Source: Takakia lepidozioides
Taxonomy: Eukaryota; Streptophyta; Takakiopsida; Takakiales; Takakiaceae
Direction: 5' to 3'
Length of the DNA: 64,000 nucleotides
Assembly (NCBI GenBank): GCA_030704615.1
Contig: CM060731.1
Location: 19,158,001-19,222,000 of the forward strand
This document shows positions 12,217 to 22,860 of the stretch, one piece after another. A program made the translations under genes and the position numbers. The stretch's first letter is position 1. The number at the start of each line of letters is the position of its first letter. The notes beneath the pieces are model-generated. The model worked only from the letters and a program-made list of their open reading frames with translations, was not told where the DNA came from and searched no databases.

Positions 12217-12520
12217 TTAGAGAGAGGGCAAAAAAAATAGACGAATGTCTCTGTGCCGGCAGTTTGTCTGCTTAGCAAGATGCAATTCCTTCTCCATGGA
12301 TAAACACTTTGAAAGAGCATCACCAATATCGTAAGCTTGTTGTGCAAGATACAAATGAACGGTTTCTATAGCCCTTTTGACCTCGGAGTAAGAGACTCAA
12401 GGTAGATCGAGGGGTACTAATTCTTCTTCATCGTCCTCATGCATTTCTTCACTTGGTGCAACCATATCCCATATTTCTTCATCTGTCGGCTCAAATGGCA
12501 CAATGGTAGCACCGATGCTT
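12217..12520 (-). pseudogene. C-terminal remnant of a pogo/Tigger-type transposase
   Basis: Minus-strand translation gives IVPFEPTDEEIWDMV, then an acidic run ending EDDEEELVPLDLP, an in-frame TGA at 12397-12399, then VSYSEVKRAIETVHLYLAQQ and a further amphipathic stretch before TAA at 12217-12219. An acidic linker followed by a helical C-terminus is the usual end of Tigger-like DDE transposases. The DDE core is absent. The TGA may be a CGA-to-TGA change. Pseudogene status is clear; subfamily is inferred from the element ends. Confidence 0.55.
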
Positions 12521-12711
12521 CCTCTCTTCTTCACACATACACTCATAGTATCTCAGTAGCATTGAAGGTGTCATCACATAGTGCTTAACATACTCTTCTC
12601 TATGTTCCCGTAAACATTCGAAGTACCCTACCAGGAGGTTCTTGAGTTCCGTGGAGGCCCCCCAAACCCTAACAAGCGGCGGCGGTTAGGGTTCTCCTTG
12701 CCATCTCAATA

Positions 12712-12720
12712 GTTCAAATG
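12712..12720. repeat. 9-bp target site duplication, left copy (MULE)
   Basis: GTTCAAATG directly precedes the left end GGAAGATAA of the MULE. An identical 9-mer follows the right end. Nine-base duplications are typical of Mutator-like elements. Confidence 0.85.
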
Positions 12721-13015
12721 GGAAGATAAGAGGAAATATGTAAGAACTTATGCAAAGCGCGTCAGGACGGTCCAGCCCTGACACCAGTACAGCCGGTTCT
12801 TCGCATCCGGCAGACATCGAAAGGCAGCCGGCTGGGCTCGGTCATCCCTCCCACCCCAGCCCTCATCCCATCGGCGTCGTCGCCCCCTGCGTCGTCGTTC
12901 TGCGACACCAGTCCGCCGCTTCTTCCAGCAGTCCGCCAGTTCCCTGTAACCCCCGCCCCGGGTTCAACCATCAACCCCATGTAACCCTCTGTAACTCCGC
13001 CGAGTGTAACCCACA
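12721..13015 (+). repeat. MULE left terminal inverted repeat
   Basis: It matches the reverse complement of 20282-20566 along its length with scattered substitutions and small indels. Shared landmarks are GCGCGTCAGGACGGTCC, GGCAGCCGGCTGGGCTCGGT and CCCGGGTTCAACCATCA. Confidence 0.9.
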
Positions 13016-15180
13016 CACCATTGTAACCCTCTGTAACCCATAAACCCCATGACCCTCTGTAACCTCACCACCAGGTAACCCATTGTAACCCATGTAACCC
13101 TCTATAACACCGCAGAGTGTCACCCCCACCCCTATGTAACCCTCACTACATGAAACCCTCTGTAACCCTCTGTAACCATGTAACCCTCTATAACACCGCA
13201 GCCAGAGTGTCACCCCCACCCCTATGTAACCCTCACTACATGTAACCCTTGTAACACTTTGCAACCCATGTAAACCGCTGTAACACCGCCAGAGTGTAAC
13301 CCTTACTCCATTGTAACCTCTGTAACCCTTTGTAACCCATGTAATCCTCTGTGACCCTCTGTAACCCATGTACCCTCTGTGACCCTTTGTAACCCTCACC
13401 ACCATGTAACCCTCTGTAACACCGCAGAGTGTCACCCTCCCCCGTATGTAACCCTCACTCATGTAACCCTCTCTGACCCTTTGTAACCCTCACCACCAGG
13501 TAACCCTCTGTAACCCATGTAACCTTTGTGGTGAACCCTATATCCATCCACGGTGTTGAACCCTTACCACCATGTAACCATCTGTAACACCGCAGAGTGT
13601 CACCCTCGCCACCATGTAACCCTCCGTAACCCTCACAAACCCTATTTGTGACACCACAGAGTGTCACCCTCATCCCATGTAAACCTCAAAACCCTCTGTG
13701 GCTCTGTAACCCATGTAACCCTCTGTAAACACCGCGGAGTGTCACCCTCACCCCTTATGTAACCCTCACTCCATGTAACCCTCTGTAACCCATGTAACCC
13801 TCTGTGACCCTGTGTAACCATCAAAACCATGGAAAACCTCTGTAACACCGCAGAATGTCACCCTCACCCCTATGTAACCCTCTGTGACCCTCTGTAAACC
13901 CTCGGTTGTAACCCATGTAACCCTCTATGACCCTCTATATCCCTCACCAGGTGTAACCTTACCACCATTGAACCCTCTGTAACACCGCCGGAGTGTCACC
14001 CTCGCCACCATGTACACCCTCAGTAACCCACACAAACCCTCTATGACACCGCAGGAAGTGTCACCCTCATCCCAATGTAACCCTCACTCCATGTAACACC
14101 CTCTGTGACCTCCCTGCTCGGGGCTCTGTAACCCAGTGTAATCCTCTATAATACCGTAGAGTGTCACCGCACCCCGTAGTAACCCTCACTCCATGTAACC
14201 TTCTGTAACCCATGTAACCCTTTGTGACCCTTGTAACCCTCACCACCATCTAACCCTCTGTAACACCGCAGAAGTCACCCTCACCCCTAGGTAAAGCCTC
14301 ACGTCTATGTAACCCTCGTGACCCTCTGTAACCCTCTTGGTTACCATGTAACCCTCTGTGTCCTTCTATATCCCTCACTAGGGTAACCCTTACCACAATG
14401 TAACCCTCTGTAACACGCAGAGTGTCACCCCCATCCCTATGCCATCACTCCATCCTTGTAAACCCGGTAATCCGTTGTGACCCTGTGTAACCCGTTTGTA
14501 ACCCTCTGTGACCGTTGTAACCCATGTAACCTCATGTAACACTCACTCCATGTAACCCCTCTTGACCCTCTGTAAACCCATGTACCCTCTGTGACCCTCT
14601 ATAACCCTCACCAGGTGTAACCTCCCACCATGTAACCCTCAGTAACCCTCTGTAACACGTAGTAGAGTGCCCCCTCACCCCTGTGTAACCTCACTCCATG
14701 TAACCCTCTGTAACCCTCACAGGTTGCTAAACCCTCACACCATGTAACCCTCCGTAACCCGTTTATCCCGTATGTACACCGTGGTGTCACCCTCACTCCA
14801 TAAAACCCTCCCATGTAACCTATGTCACCCTCTGTAACCCATGTAACCCATGACCCTCTGTACCCTTTGTTAACCCATGTACCCTCTGTTAATCCGGCGG
14901 TGTAACCCTCACTCCATGTTATCCTGCATCGTGTAACCCCAATGTAAGCTTGTATCATGTTATCCCATATACCCCTCTCCGTGTAACTCCAGTTCCTCGT
15001 AACCCCATCATCCTTGTAACCCTTGCTCGTCAGCCTTTTAGCTCGCCTCGTGTAACCCTCATTGTGCAACTCTCACATTGTAACCCCACCATGTAACCCC
15101 GATACTGTATCAATTCCCTCCGTGTAACCCCCGATTGTGTCACTCATAGCTCGTGTCACCCCTGTTCGTGTAGCCCTTGG
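12960..15180 (+). repeat. GTAACCC-type minisatellite array (left arm of MULE)
   Basis: About 2.2 kb of degenerate units built from GTAACCCTCTGTAACCCATG, interspersed with a longer period containing AACACCGCAGAGTGTCACCC. The higher-order period is variable (roughly 100-180 bp). Units decay toward 15.1 kb. ORFs read across it on either strand are repeat artefacts. It is not the plant telomere repeat TTTAGGG. Confidence 0.9.
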
Positions 15181-16379
15181 TGCCCGGCAAAAATTGGCGG
15201 GCTCCAAGAGGTGTCAATATTTTGAATTCAACCTGGGTTACACGATTCGGTGACATCAAAACCACGTGTAACTCCACTCATCGCTCGTCATTTTCACCAG
15301 GTGCGTAGACGACGTGCAGTTCCCGAGGGGCTCCGCTGCGTTGCCCGCGTGTTTTATGCGATTTGTACTTGTACTGGTTGATACTTTTGCTGCTAATGGC
15401 ATGTGTTGCCGAAGGTGACGAAGGTGCTAGACGAGGAACGCAAAGCAGCATGGAATCAAATGGTTTTGAAAGATGAGGCGGGAGAACTCTGTCATTTGCA
15501 GCAATTGGTATCTTATTGAATGCATCCACAGCTGCCCATAGACGGGCTTTCAATCACACAACCTCCGTGGATATGCCAGGTTTCCCAGGAAAGGGAAAGG
15601 ATATCCATCGAAGTAGCTCGTCGTTCCATGGTCTCGCATTGTCCTGATTTCTGGAGGGAGAAAGGAGTTGATGTGGTGGGAAAGACCCAATTTTAGTTCA
15701 ATGATCGAAGGTACCGTGAGTTGCCAGATTTGACAACACCGCGTGCAAACAGTTATCGTCAGTGGCATAAGTAAGTCACTATGAGGTTGTTGTCTAATTC
15801 CCAGCCCCACTCTTTCTGCTGGCCTAGCAAAGTCGTATTATGCCGATAACCTCCTCGCTTTATATGCTGTTTTGCAGGGGTACCACTGCTGCTACGGCCT
15901 GATAGATAGGGCACAGACCCGCCGATTGTGAAGAAGAAAGAAAAAAACCGATAGCCAGCCTCCGATTAATCAAAAACCAGTCAAGCGAAATCAGACGTTA
16001 TAAGGCAGCGGATTTCGGAGAGTATAACAAACGTGGGGTGTACGTGTAGCTTCAAAGTTGGCCAGTGTTTCTAGATTCAGAGTTGGCAATCTCAATACTT
16101 CCAAAACAGCATGGATGCAAAGGAAAGCCATGTCATGGTTCAAGCTGACCCCTCTTCCCATTTCTCGCGATTGAGCATGCCCCTCGTCTCAGCCAAGTAT
16201 GAAAGAACGAGTGGATCGTCGATAGGTCTTCGCGAGTGGCCTATCTCCAGCTATGATTATGACACAACACAATCAACAAGCCCCAGGAAGCTTGTGCGTC
16301 CAGCCAAGGCATGAGTGGAGTCGCGATTGTTTCTTGTTCCAAGTACGACGTGAAGAAACATTACCGACAAGCTTGCGAT
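15181..16379. other. MULE internal region, no confident gene
   Basis: Non-repetitive sequence between the left array and the transposase-like segments. Several open frames exist (for example minus 15278-15553 and plus 16111-16314) but none shows a recognisable domain. They could be captured host sequence or decayed transposase 5' exons. Confidence 0.35.
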
Positions 16380-16980
16380 TGAGAGTTACAACAAAACATC
16401 AGATGATGCACAAAGTGTACGTATTGTGGGTCGATAGCCAATCCTGAAAGCGTCTTCTTCTACCATAAGAGACAGCGCAGTGGCGGGGATGGTTGATTGA
16501 AGTTCATAATTGGAATACAAACGGAGTGGCCAAAAAAACAGGAAAATGATCGACTGGGACACAACCGTGTGGTATCCTGCGATGCAACATTTGGGACCAA
16601 TGAAAAATCGGTATCGTGTACGCTTTACCTTTCATTGCATTCTGAAATGTGAGTGCCATGCAACTGTTTGCCAAATTATAACACCACCTTATTCATTTTT
16701 GTACATTGCGACATTGCAGTTCCCAATGATTACCATGATGGGTTCACGAATGGCTCAACGGCCATACTGTTGCTTATAATTATATCACGAGGAAAACAAA
16801 ACGACTGACTGAGCCCATTGTGGATTTGAACCGTATTCGCGACCGAACTTCTTCAGAGCAAACCAGATTGGAGGCCAAAGTTTTGTTGTCGACGATGCAG
16901 CCAAAAAAGACTGCGCAAGAACAGAGAAAGAAATCAATGCTATCGGTACCGCTAGCAGTACAAATGTTCTGAGTCAACAG
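16380..16980 (+). pseudogene. Probable decayed N-terminal exons of the MULE transposase
   Basis: Short runs of protein-like sequence occur in shifting frames: a Cys-rich piece CTYCGSIANPESVFFYHKRQ near 16416, FTFHCILKCECHATVC near 16630, and NYITRKTKRLTEPIVDLNRI near 16780. A Cys/His module ahead of the catalytic core is usual in MULE proteins. The frames cannot be joined without several corrections, and a minisatellite separates them from the catalytic remnant. Assignment is by position and composition only. Confidence 0.3.
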
Positions 16981-17039
16981 TAATTCACACTACAAGTGGC
17001 ATGCACGAGGAGGGTTTCATGGATCGGGCTACATGCTGC

Positions 17040-17650
17040 ATAGTTACACTGAGAATCACAAGTAGAGTTAAACTGCCCCAGTTAAGTTTACACGAGGGGG
17101 TGCATTGCTGCCTGGAACACTGGAGTTACATGGCAGTGCTTGAAGGGGTACAATGGATGGGTTGCAGTGTGTCTGTTACACTGAGGTTACACACTGAGGG
17201 TTACATCAGTTAGACAGATGGTTATACTGCCTTGAGTTGGATGGAGGGTTACACTGTTGTGAGTTAGACCGAGGGTTTACACTGCTATGAGGTAGACAGA
17301 GGGTTACACTGCGAGTTACACTGCGAGTTACACGGCGTGTCATCCGCAGTCCTGCATGGATTAGGTTGCACTGCTATAGCCTGTGAGTTACACTGGGAGC
17401 ATCGCAGAGGGTTGTATGGGTTTGGGTCGCTCTGAGAGTTACACGGTGTACATGGATTGCGTTACAGCGCTGCGAGGGGTTATATGTGTTGGGTTACACT
17501 GCTGTGAGTTTCACTGATAGTTACATGACCAGATGCACGAGGGGTTACATGAGTCACACTACTAAGTGTGACACTTTGAAGAGTTACACTTCTACGAGTT
17601 ACACTACGAGAGTTCCTCTGATAAGAGTTACACTGACAAGAGTTACACTG
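17040..17650 (+). repeat. GAGTTACACTG-type minisatellite inside the MULE
   Basis: About 0.6 kb of degenerate units around GAGTTACACTG and GAGGGTTACACTG, related to the terminal arrays but diverged. It abuts the truncated 5' side of the catalytic domain, so it may have replaced the part that encoded the first catalytic aspartate. Confidence 0.8.
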
Positions 17651-17652
17651 AT

Positions 17653-18831
17653 GGATTGGGTGGCATTTGATGTGTGTGCGTGCAAGGAATCGTTTGGGGA
17701 CGTAGCAATATTTCTATGCCTTTGGCATGTTCGCCGCGTTTGGCTGAAACATTCGTGGCGTAAGATGCCCGATCCATACACTCGCAATGCTGTTTTGAAA
17801 CAGCTTGGCGACGTAATGTACGGCATTAACGCCTGTGTGGGAGTCACCCATAAGAGTGGGCGCTGGAGCGACTGGAAGATTTGAATTATTCCTATCCGCT
17901 TGCGCGTGACTTCCTACATTACATCAGAATGGAATGGGTCCCAAAACTGAGCATGTGGATCACGGGGGCTCGTTATATTCCCCACGCAAGTCAGGATACT
18001 AATGCCGCAATTGAATCTTGGCACGGAAATTTGAAGGCTCGTTTACGCTCAGGAAAGCAAAGGCTTGATGGCAGGAGAATCGATTGGCTAATTAGCGAAC
18101 TCGTGGGTCCTGTTCTAACCCACTATTGGTATAGAGATAACTTGAAATCGAAAGGCTTCAAAAGGAATGTACGACGGGAGGAATTTATCAGTAATGTTGT
18201 TTGGACTGCAAGGGAGATCCCTGATGTCAATGTTCATTTGCCCACTGTTCCTGGTCATCCGGCGATTGTGGATAGTGTTCAAACGGCCGGTCGAAGCTAC
18301 ACAATCTATGCACTTGCGACCACCTGGGCTTGTTGCGATTGTCCATGGGCTTTGAAGGGTAACTTGTGCAAACATCAAATCCGCGTTCTTCAATTGATGA
18401 AGCCAAATCTGAAGGAAGGGCTTATTGTGAAGCTCTGTGGCACAAAGCTCGGGACCATTCATGGAGGTCTTCACATGTTGATGAAATCAGAACTTCCAGA
18501 TATTGATGCAGAGGAGGAAGTTGTGAATCTAGCAGAGCCTACGGAGTGCTCAGCATCATCCCAGCGTGGTCGGCAGGAGCCATCGGATGTTTCATCAATT
18601 GAATCTGAGATGAAGTCCCTGTCGCTTATTGGCAATGAGAGTGAAACAATGCGCAAACATCTGCTTGGCGAGCTTCGTTGTGTTCGTGGGAGGCTGTCCA
18701 CTTTACAAGTTAGAATCGACAAAGGTCTGTTGCACCCTCTTCAAGCAATTCCATTCATAAAAAATGATGATGGAAACAACATGTCCCTTGCCAGGAAAGT
18801 AGATTTTGTAGACCGGTTCCGTAGTAAGTGA
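17653..18831 (+). pseudogene. MULE transposase (catalytic part plus SWIM zinc finger), 5'-truncated and frameshifted
   Basis: This is the DDE-type transposase of Mutator-like elements. The first part (to about 17880) contains IFLCLWHVRRVW, the family's C-x2-H-type catalytic-core motif. The second ORF (17881-18831) contains the DTNAAIESWHGNLKARL block with the catalytic glutamate and a SWIM finger: CCDCPWALKGNLCKH (C-x-C-x8-C-x-H). The two parts are in different frames, and the shift lies near 17850-17885. The usual N-terminal half, including the DKD/first-aspartate region, is missing; sequence upstream is GTTACACTG repeat. A serine/glutamate-rich tail follows the SWIM. The copy is therefore defective. 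An intron at the frame change is possible but no good splice pair was seen. Confidence 0.85.
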
Positions 18832-18939
18832 CCATTGAGTCCATTGGCAATGACACTTATTTTGTGATCACCAAGTTTAATATGAAGTACATGTCTGTTC
18901 ATGGGTTGTTATTCACTTTGTCATTCCATCCACATTCAA

Positions 18940-19560
18940 CCTATGTAACCCACTCAATGGGACACCCATGGCCGGGGTGACACACCGCAGGGTTACACCG
19001 TCTGGGGTTTCATAACGTAACATAGCTCTACTTAGTGTAACTCGCATCTGTGATACTCCACACAGTGTAACACAGATGAGTGTGAACCTCTTCAGTGTAA
19101 CTCATTGTGGTGTAACTCCAAGTGTAACTGCAATGTAACTATCAACAGTGTAACCCAGTATGTAACCCCATAGAATATTGTTGTCAGTGGTGTAACTCTG
19201 AGAATTATAAGTCGATGACTGCAATGTGACTACAGGGTCTGGGTTAGTCTGCCGGGGTTACATGACCCTTCAATACAGAGTGGGAAGATGCTGAAGTCGA
19301 GCACCTTTAGTCATCAACACTAGCCCCTGTATGTGTAACCCCTCTATGTGTAACCCAATTTGTGTGTAACCCATGGACGTGTAATCCATGAGATAGATAA
19401 TCATTCCGTTCAACCTATGTTATGGACCAGTGTAGCCCTCCGGAGTGTAACTTGTTGTTGTGTAACCCCAAGAAGTATGTATCCCGACCACATGTAACCC
19501 CCATTGATGTCACCCCATCGCATGTAACCCATTGTACAATTTGGGGTGCACACTATAAAC
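18940..19560 (+). repeat. GTAACCC/GTGTAAC minisatellite downstream of the MULE transposase
   Basis: Irregular GTGTAACCC- and GTGTAACTC-type units, for example GTGTAACCCCTCTATGTGTA near 19330. They belong to the same family as the other arrays, in direct orientation with the left arm, and are heavily decayed. Confidence 0.75.
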
Positions 19561-20003
19561 CCCGATGCTACATCACCCCAGACAATAGGGATGACAACCA
19601 CGTCCACAAGATCTCGATTCTTTGTGAACACCATCCCTTGGGCATCCTGAGTGTACCATTCTTGCACCAACCCGAATAGCGTCTGCAGATCGTTACCATT
19701 GGTACGCATGACATGCCATTGGAAAAGAGCACAGATGACAAACTCAGGTGCGATAGCCTTAAACAATTTGGCCTCCAGAAGTTTGTTGTAACCCGAGAGC
19801 AATGCATCTGTGACAGTTGCTCTTATTTTATACATCGGCTCAAAATCTGTCTCTTCCAAGTAAAACTGTAACGGACTAGAAGCCAGGAAGGCATCGCCAT
19901 AATAAAACTTCACTTCGGGCGCCCCAGGAGGGTCCGACACCATTCTGAACTTTGTCAAGTACCATTGTTTTAGTCTGCACAACAAACCGCACATTACGAA
20001 CAT
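19560..20003 (-). CDS. Unidentified minus-strand ORF inside the MULE, possible captured gene piece
   Basis: The minus-strand frame from 20003 reads non-repetitive protein-like sequence for about 145 residues, for example FRMVSDPPGAPEVKFYYGDA, FYLEETDFEPMYKIRATVTD, PEFVICALFQWHVMRTNGND and LVQEWYTQDAQGMVF, before it runs into GGGTTAC repeat. I recognise no domain. Its place between two minisatellite blocks, opposite to the transposase, fits a second MULE gene or a host fragment captured Pack-MULE style. No start context or splice structure supports an intact gene. Confidence 0.35.
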
Positions 20004-20084
20004 TACGATGCATCATACAAGAGTTATAATCAATATTCGAAATCAGAGAGGATCAAAGTACAATGAGGTACCTCGAACGCTCCC

Positions 20085-20345
20085 GCAGAGGGTTACATAG
20101 GGTTACATGGGTTGCAAAGTGTTACAGAGGGTTACATGTAGTGAGGGTTACATAGGGGTGGGGGTGACACTCTGCGGTGTTATAGAGGGTTACATGGGTT
20201 ACATAGGGTTACATGGTGGTGAGGGTTACAGAGGGTCATGGGGTTATATGGGTTACAGAGGGTTACATGGTGGTGTGGGTTACACTCGGCGGAGTTACAG
20301 AGGGTTACATGGGGGTGATGGTTGAACCCGGGGCGGGGGTTACAG
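20085..20345 (-). repeat. GGGTTACA minisatellite, right arm of MULE
   Basis: About 260 bp of GGGTTACAGAGGGTTACATG-type units, the inverted counterpart of the start of the left array, leading into the right terminal repeat. Confidence 0.9.
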
Positions 20346-20566
20346 GAACTGGCGAACTGCTGGAAGCGGCGGACTGGTGTCGCAGAACGACGACGCAGGG
20401 GGCGACGACGCCGATGGGATGAGGGCGGGGGTGGGGAGGGATTGACCGAGCCCAGCCGGCTGCCTTTCGATGTCTGCCGGAGGCGAAGAACCGGCGGTAC
20501 GGGTGTCAGGGCTGGACCGTCCTGACGCGCTTGCATTAAGTTCTTATATTATTCCTATTATCTTCC
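20282..20566 (-). repeat. MULE right terminal inverted repeat
   Basis: It is the inverted counterpart of 12721-13015 and ends with TATTATCTTCC at the element border. Differences from the left copy are scattered substitutions and short indels, so the two arms are not freshly homogenised. Confidence 0.9.
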
Positions 20567-20575
20567 GTTCAAATG
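20567..20575. repeat. 9-bp target site duplication, right copy (MULE)
   Basis: GTTCAAATG is identical to the left copy and immediately follows the inverted end. Confidence 0.85.
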
Positions 20576-20835
20576 TCCATCTCAATATTGAAATGGCCAT
20601 ATCAATAGTTCACATGAATTTGAATACTAATATTATTTTTATTTTTATTTTATTATTTTATTGAATGTAACAATTACAGAGGTGTCTTAACAAAGAGGAG
20701 AGTAGGTATTCAATAACAAATAACAAATAACACTCTTTTTGTCATTCTTAGTGTATATTTTTCAGAGTAAGAAAACTATAATATGTAGGATGATATAACA
20801 AAAGAAGAGGTAACATTTATCCAGGTTTGACTGTA

Positions 20836-21487
20836 TGTATATCTTATTCTCGTATGTATAATGCTCATATACATGTACATATGATTCGGTTCGGGTCTCG
20901 TTTGGCACATAGGTCCAAGAGATCGTCTTCTTTGTGGTTGGAGGAGCGGCTTGATTTTCCACAACGTAAGCCACGTCTATAGCACACGGATAAAACTGCT
21001 TGGAAGAAAGAGCGTCGGCTGGGGAGTTGGAGGAGGACAAGGAGCAATGCCACATGCAAATGAAATTTGATGTGATATGGGCACAAGCCTCAATGCACAC
21101 TCTCGGGCCTGTTATGAAGAAAAAACCACGCTTATAGGGTAGCATGTTCATGAGGTATAGGGGCTACTTGTTCTTTATGTGTTAGTTTTGCAAAAAAAAG
21201 TATCACCAATTTCATTTCCCTGTGGAAATTTCACGGAAATTCGGGGAATATGCCCTTGTGCTCACGTGACATGCTCAGGCACTACCCAACCTCAACCACG
21301 GGAGGGTAGCTAACCCACCGCTTTACCCTGCCAACATGATATCTCACATACTTTAGAAATATGCAGAGAATATGTTATGGCAAAGTGAAAATGTGTTGAA
21401 GGCTAGGAAATTGCCAAAGACAAAAAGGCTTCTATTTCTGGTTTTTTCTATTTCAAACTTGTGCTCACGTGAGCACAATAAGGGTCC
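20836..21487. other. Intergenic, no feature supported
   Basis: AT-rich sequence to the right of the pogo remnant. Two GTGCTCACGTGA motifs occur, one extended to the perfect palindrome GTGCTCACGTGAGCAC near 21461. No exon was recognised. Confidence 0.4.
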
Positions 21488-22860
21488 TCACGTTTTTTGA
21501 TAAACAGGGCATCTATCCCATTTTTTTAAATGTCCCAATTTCTGACATAGGCAATTCATGAAGGTCAAAAAAAGGGAGAGGATTGGAACGGCCAATGGGG
21601 AGGAACGGCAGGGGTGTTGGAATGGGTGATATGTAAGGCCATGTCTAGAGAAGTAGGATGAGGCGATGGGGTTGAGGGGGTGGGCCCCATTCTAGAAGAC
21701 TCAACCCCCCTCTTTAGATAGTATATAAAGAGGGGAGGGTTACAATTTAGAGGGTCTTGCCGCCTCCACATTACTTTGGTGGGCTCTAAAAGCAGGCCCC
21801 CCTCAAAAAGTATAAATTTGGAACCCAAACCATCTTCAAATGAATAGAAATGTCAATAACCTGGTCCCAAATCCTGGCAGGGGCTGTTCCTGAAGGTCAG
21901 AAAAAAGAAGAGCATTGGAGCGGCCAATGGGGAGGGAGGGCAGGACGTTGGAATGGGTGAAATGTGTGTCCTCATGTAGAGGCGAGCGTAGAAGCACGAG
22001 GTGGGCCCTCCTTCTACTTCTACAGCTTTCCAGAAGCAGGATGAGGCGGTGGACTCCTCCTAGAAGGCTCCACCACCGTCTTGAGAGAGTATATAATGAG
22101 GGTGGGGGCTACAAGCTACAGGTTTCTTCCGCCTACATCTCACTTTGGTGGGCTTTGCAAGCAGGGCCCCATCAGAATAAGTAAATTTGGAACCTGAACC
22201 ATCTTCTATGAATAGAAATGACAATAATGTCAACAAGCCTCAATCGACGATGGGCTCTCTTGCTTTGGCAAAACATAAGAGGAAGGTAAGACCAAGGGCA
22301 TGACCCAGCACAACACACCAATCGGAGCCTTGATGGGGTGTTTGGTCCTCTGACCACATTTTCTCCATTGACTTGAACATGATGCGTAGTCTTTTTCTAC
22401 AAGAGAGCCAATAAAGGGAACATCAGTTGGGCAAAATTTTAAAGGTAAAAAAAGGAGAGACGATTGGATGCAGGAAAGGTGTAGTAGGCTGGCTAAGCAG
22501 GGGATGATGGGATGAAGACAGGTGTCCAGCCACGTCAAGGTACCAACTGACGACTTTGCACACCTGGCGCAAACCGGCCTTCTAGAAGGTGAGCGCCGCT
22601 TAAAGGCCGGGCCCGCCATAGATTAAAAAAAAGGGAGGTTGTGCTCTAGGTGGCCTCTCTAGCCTCCAACTTACTACCTATTACTAGGGCCTCCATTAAA
22701 AAACAAAAATATTGAACAAATATCATAAGAAATTTATATGCTAGCTCAATAAGGATCATCATTTTTTTTGATAAACAGTGCCTCTGTCCCCTTTGTTTAT
22801 TTTCTTAAAAAAAAGGTCCCAATTTTTGACAGGCGCAATTCACCAAAAAAAGGAGAGAAC
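21488..22860 (+). repeat. Tandem repeat block with TATA-like motifs (about 332-bp unit) inside longer direct repeats
   Basis: Unit 1 (about 21551-21870) and unit 2 (about 21880-22226) align along their length: GGAGCGGCCAATGGGGAGG, TGGAATGGGTGA, GGTGGGCCC, then TATATAA, ACTTTGGTGGGCT and TTTGGAACC..AACCATCTTC. A decayed third unit spans about 22435-22700. Each of the first two carries a TATA-like box (TATATAAAGAGG near 21721, TATATAATGAGG near 22090) with CCAAT about 130-180 bp upstream. A second direct repeat (TTTTTTGATAAACAG...) lies at about 21494 and 22766, so the block may itself be a ~1.27-kb repeat. Confidence 0.65.

Larger units (their letters stand above)
12721..20566. mobile_element. 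Mutator-like element (MULE) with long minisatellite-bearing TIRs, 7.85 kb
   Basis: The element starts GGAAGATAAGAGG and ends with the inverted counterpart CCTATTATCTTCC. It is flanked by the perfect 9-bp duplication GTTCAAATG and inserted into the pogo remnant. Terminal inverted repeats extend about 285-295 bp, from the tip into the GC-rich segment and the first GTAACCC units. Inside are large asymmetric arrays of GTAACCC/GGGTTAC-type units, a damaged MULE transposase with a SWIM zinc finger, and an unrelated minus-strand ORF near the right end. The arrays differ greatly in size between arms (about 2.2 kb against about 0.26 kb), showing expansion after or during amplification. The damaged transposase means this copy is unlikely to move on its own. 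Confidence 0.9.
12062..20833 (-). mobile_element. Pogo/Tigger-like DNA transposon remnant, split by a MULE insertion
   Basis: The ends are inverted repeats of 23 bp with one mismatch: CAGTCAAACGTGGATAAATG at 12062 and its counterpart ending TTTGACTG at 20833. Each is flanked by TA (12060-12061 and 20834-20835), the Tc1/mariner-type target duplication. CAGT ends with TA duplication are typical of the pogo branch. Without the inserted MULE the element is only about 0.92 kb: 12062-12720 plus 20576-20833. It keeps the C-terminal part of a transposase on the minus strand near its left end, while the other arm is non-coding and AT-rich, so it is an internally deleted copy. Confidence 0.75.

Noticed and set aside
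12971-15069. Long minus-strand ORFs through the minisatellite
   Set aside because: The translation is a repeat of VTEGYMG-like peptides; open frames are a by-product of the unit lacking stops.
12960-15180. GTAACCC-rich arrays as telomere or interstitial telomere repeats
   Set aside because: Units are GTAACCCTCTGTAACCCATG-like, not CCCTAAA; they are confined to one transposon's inverted repeats.
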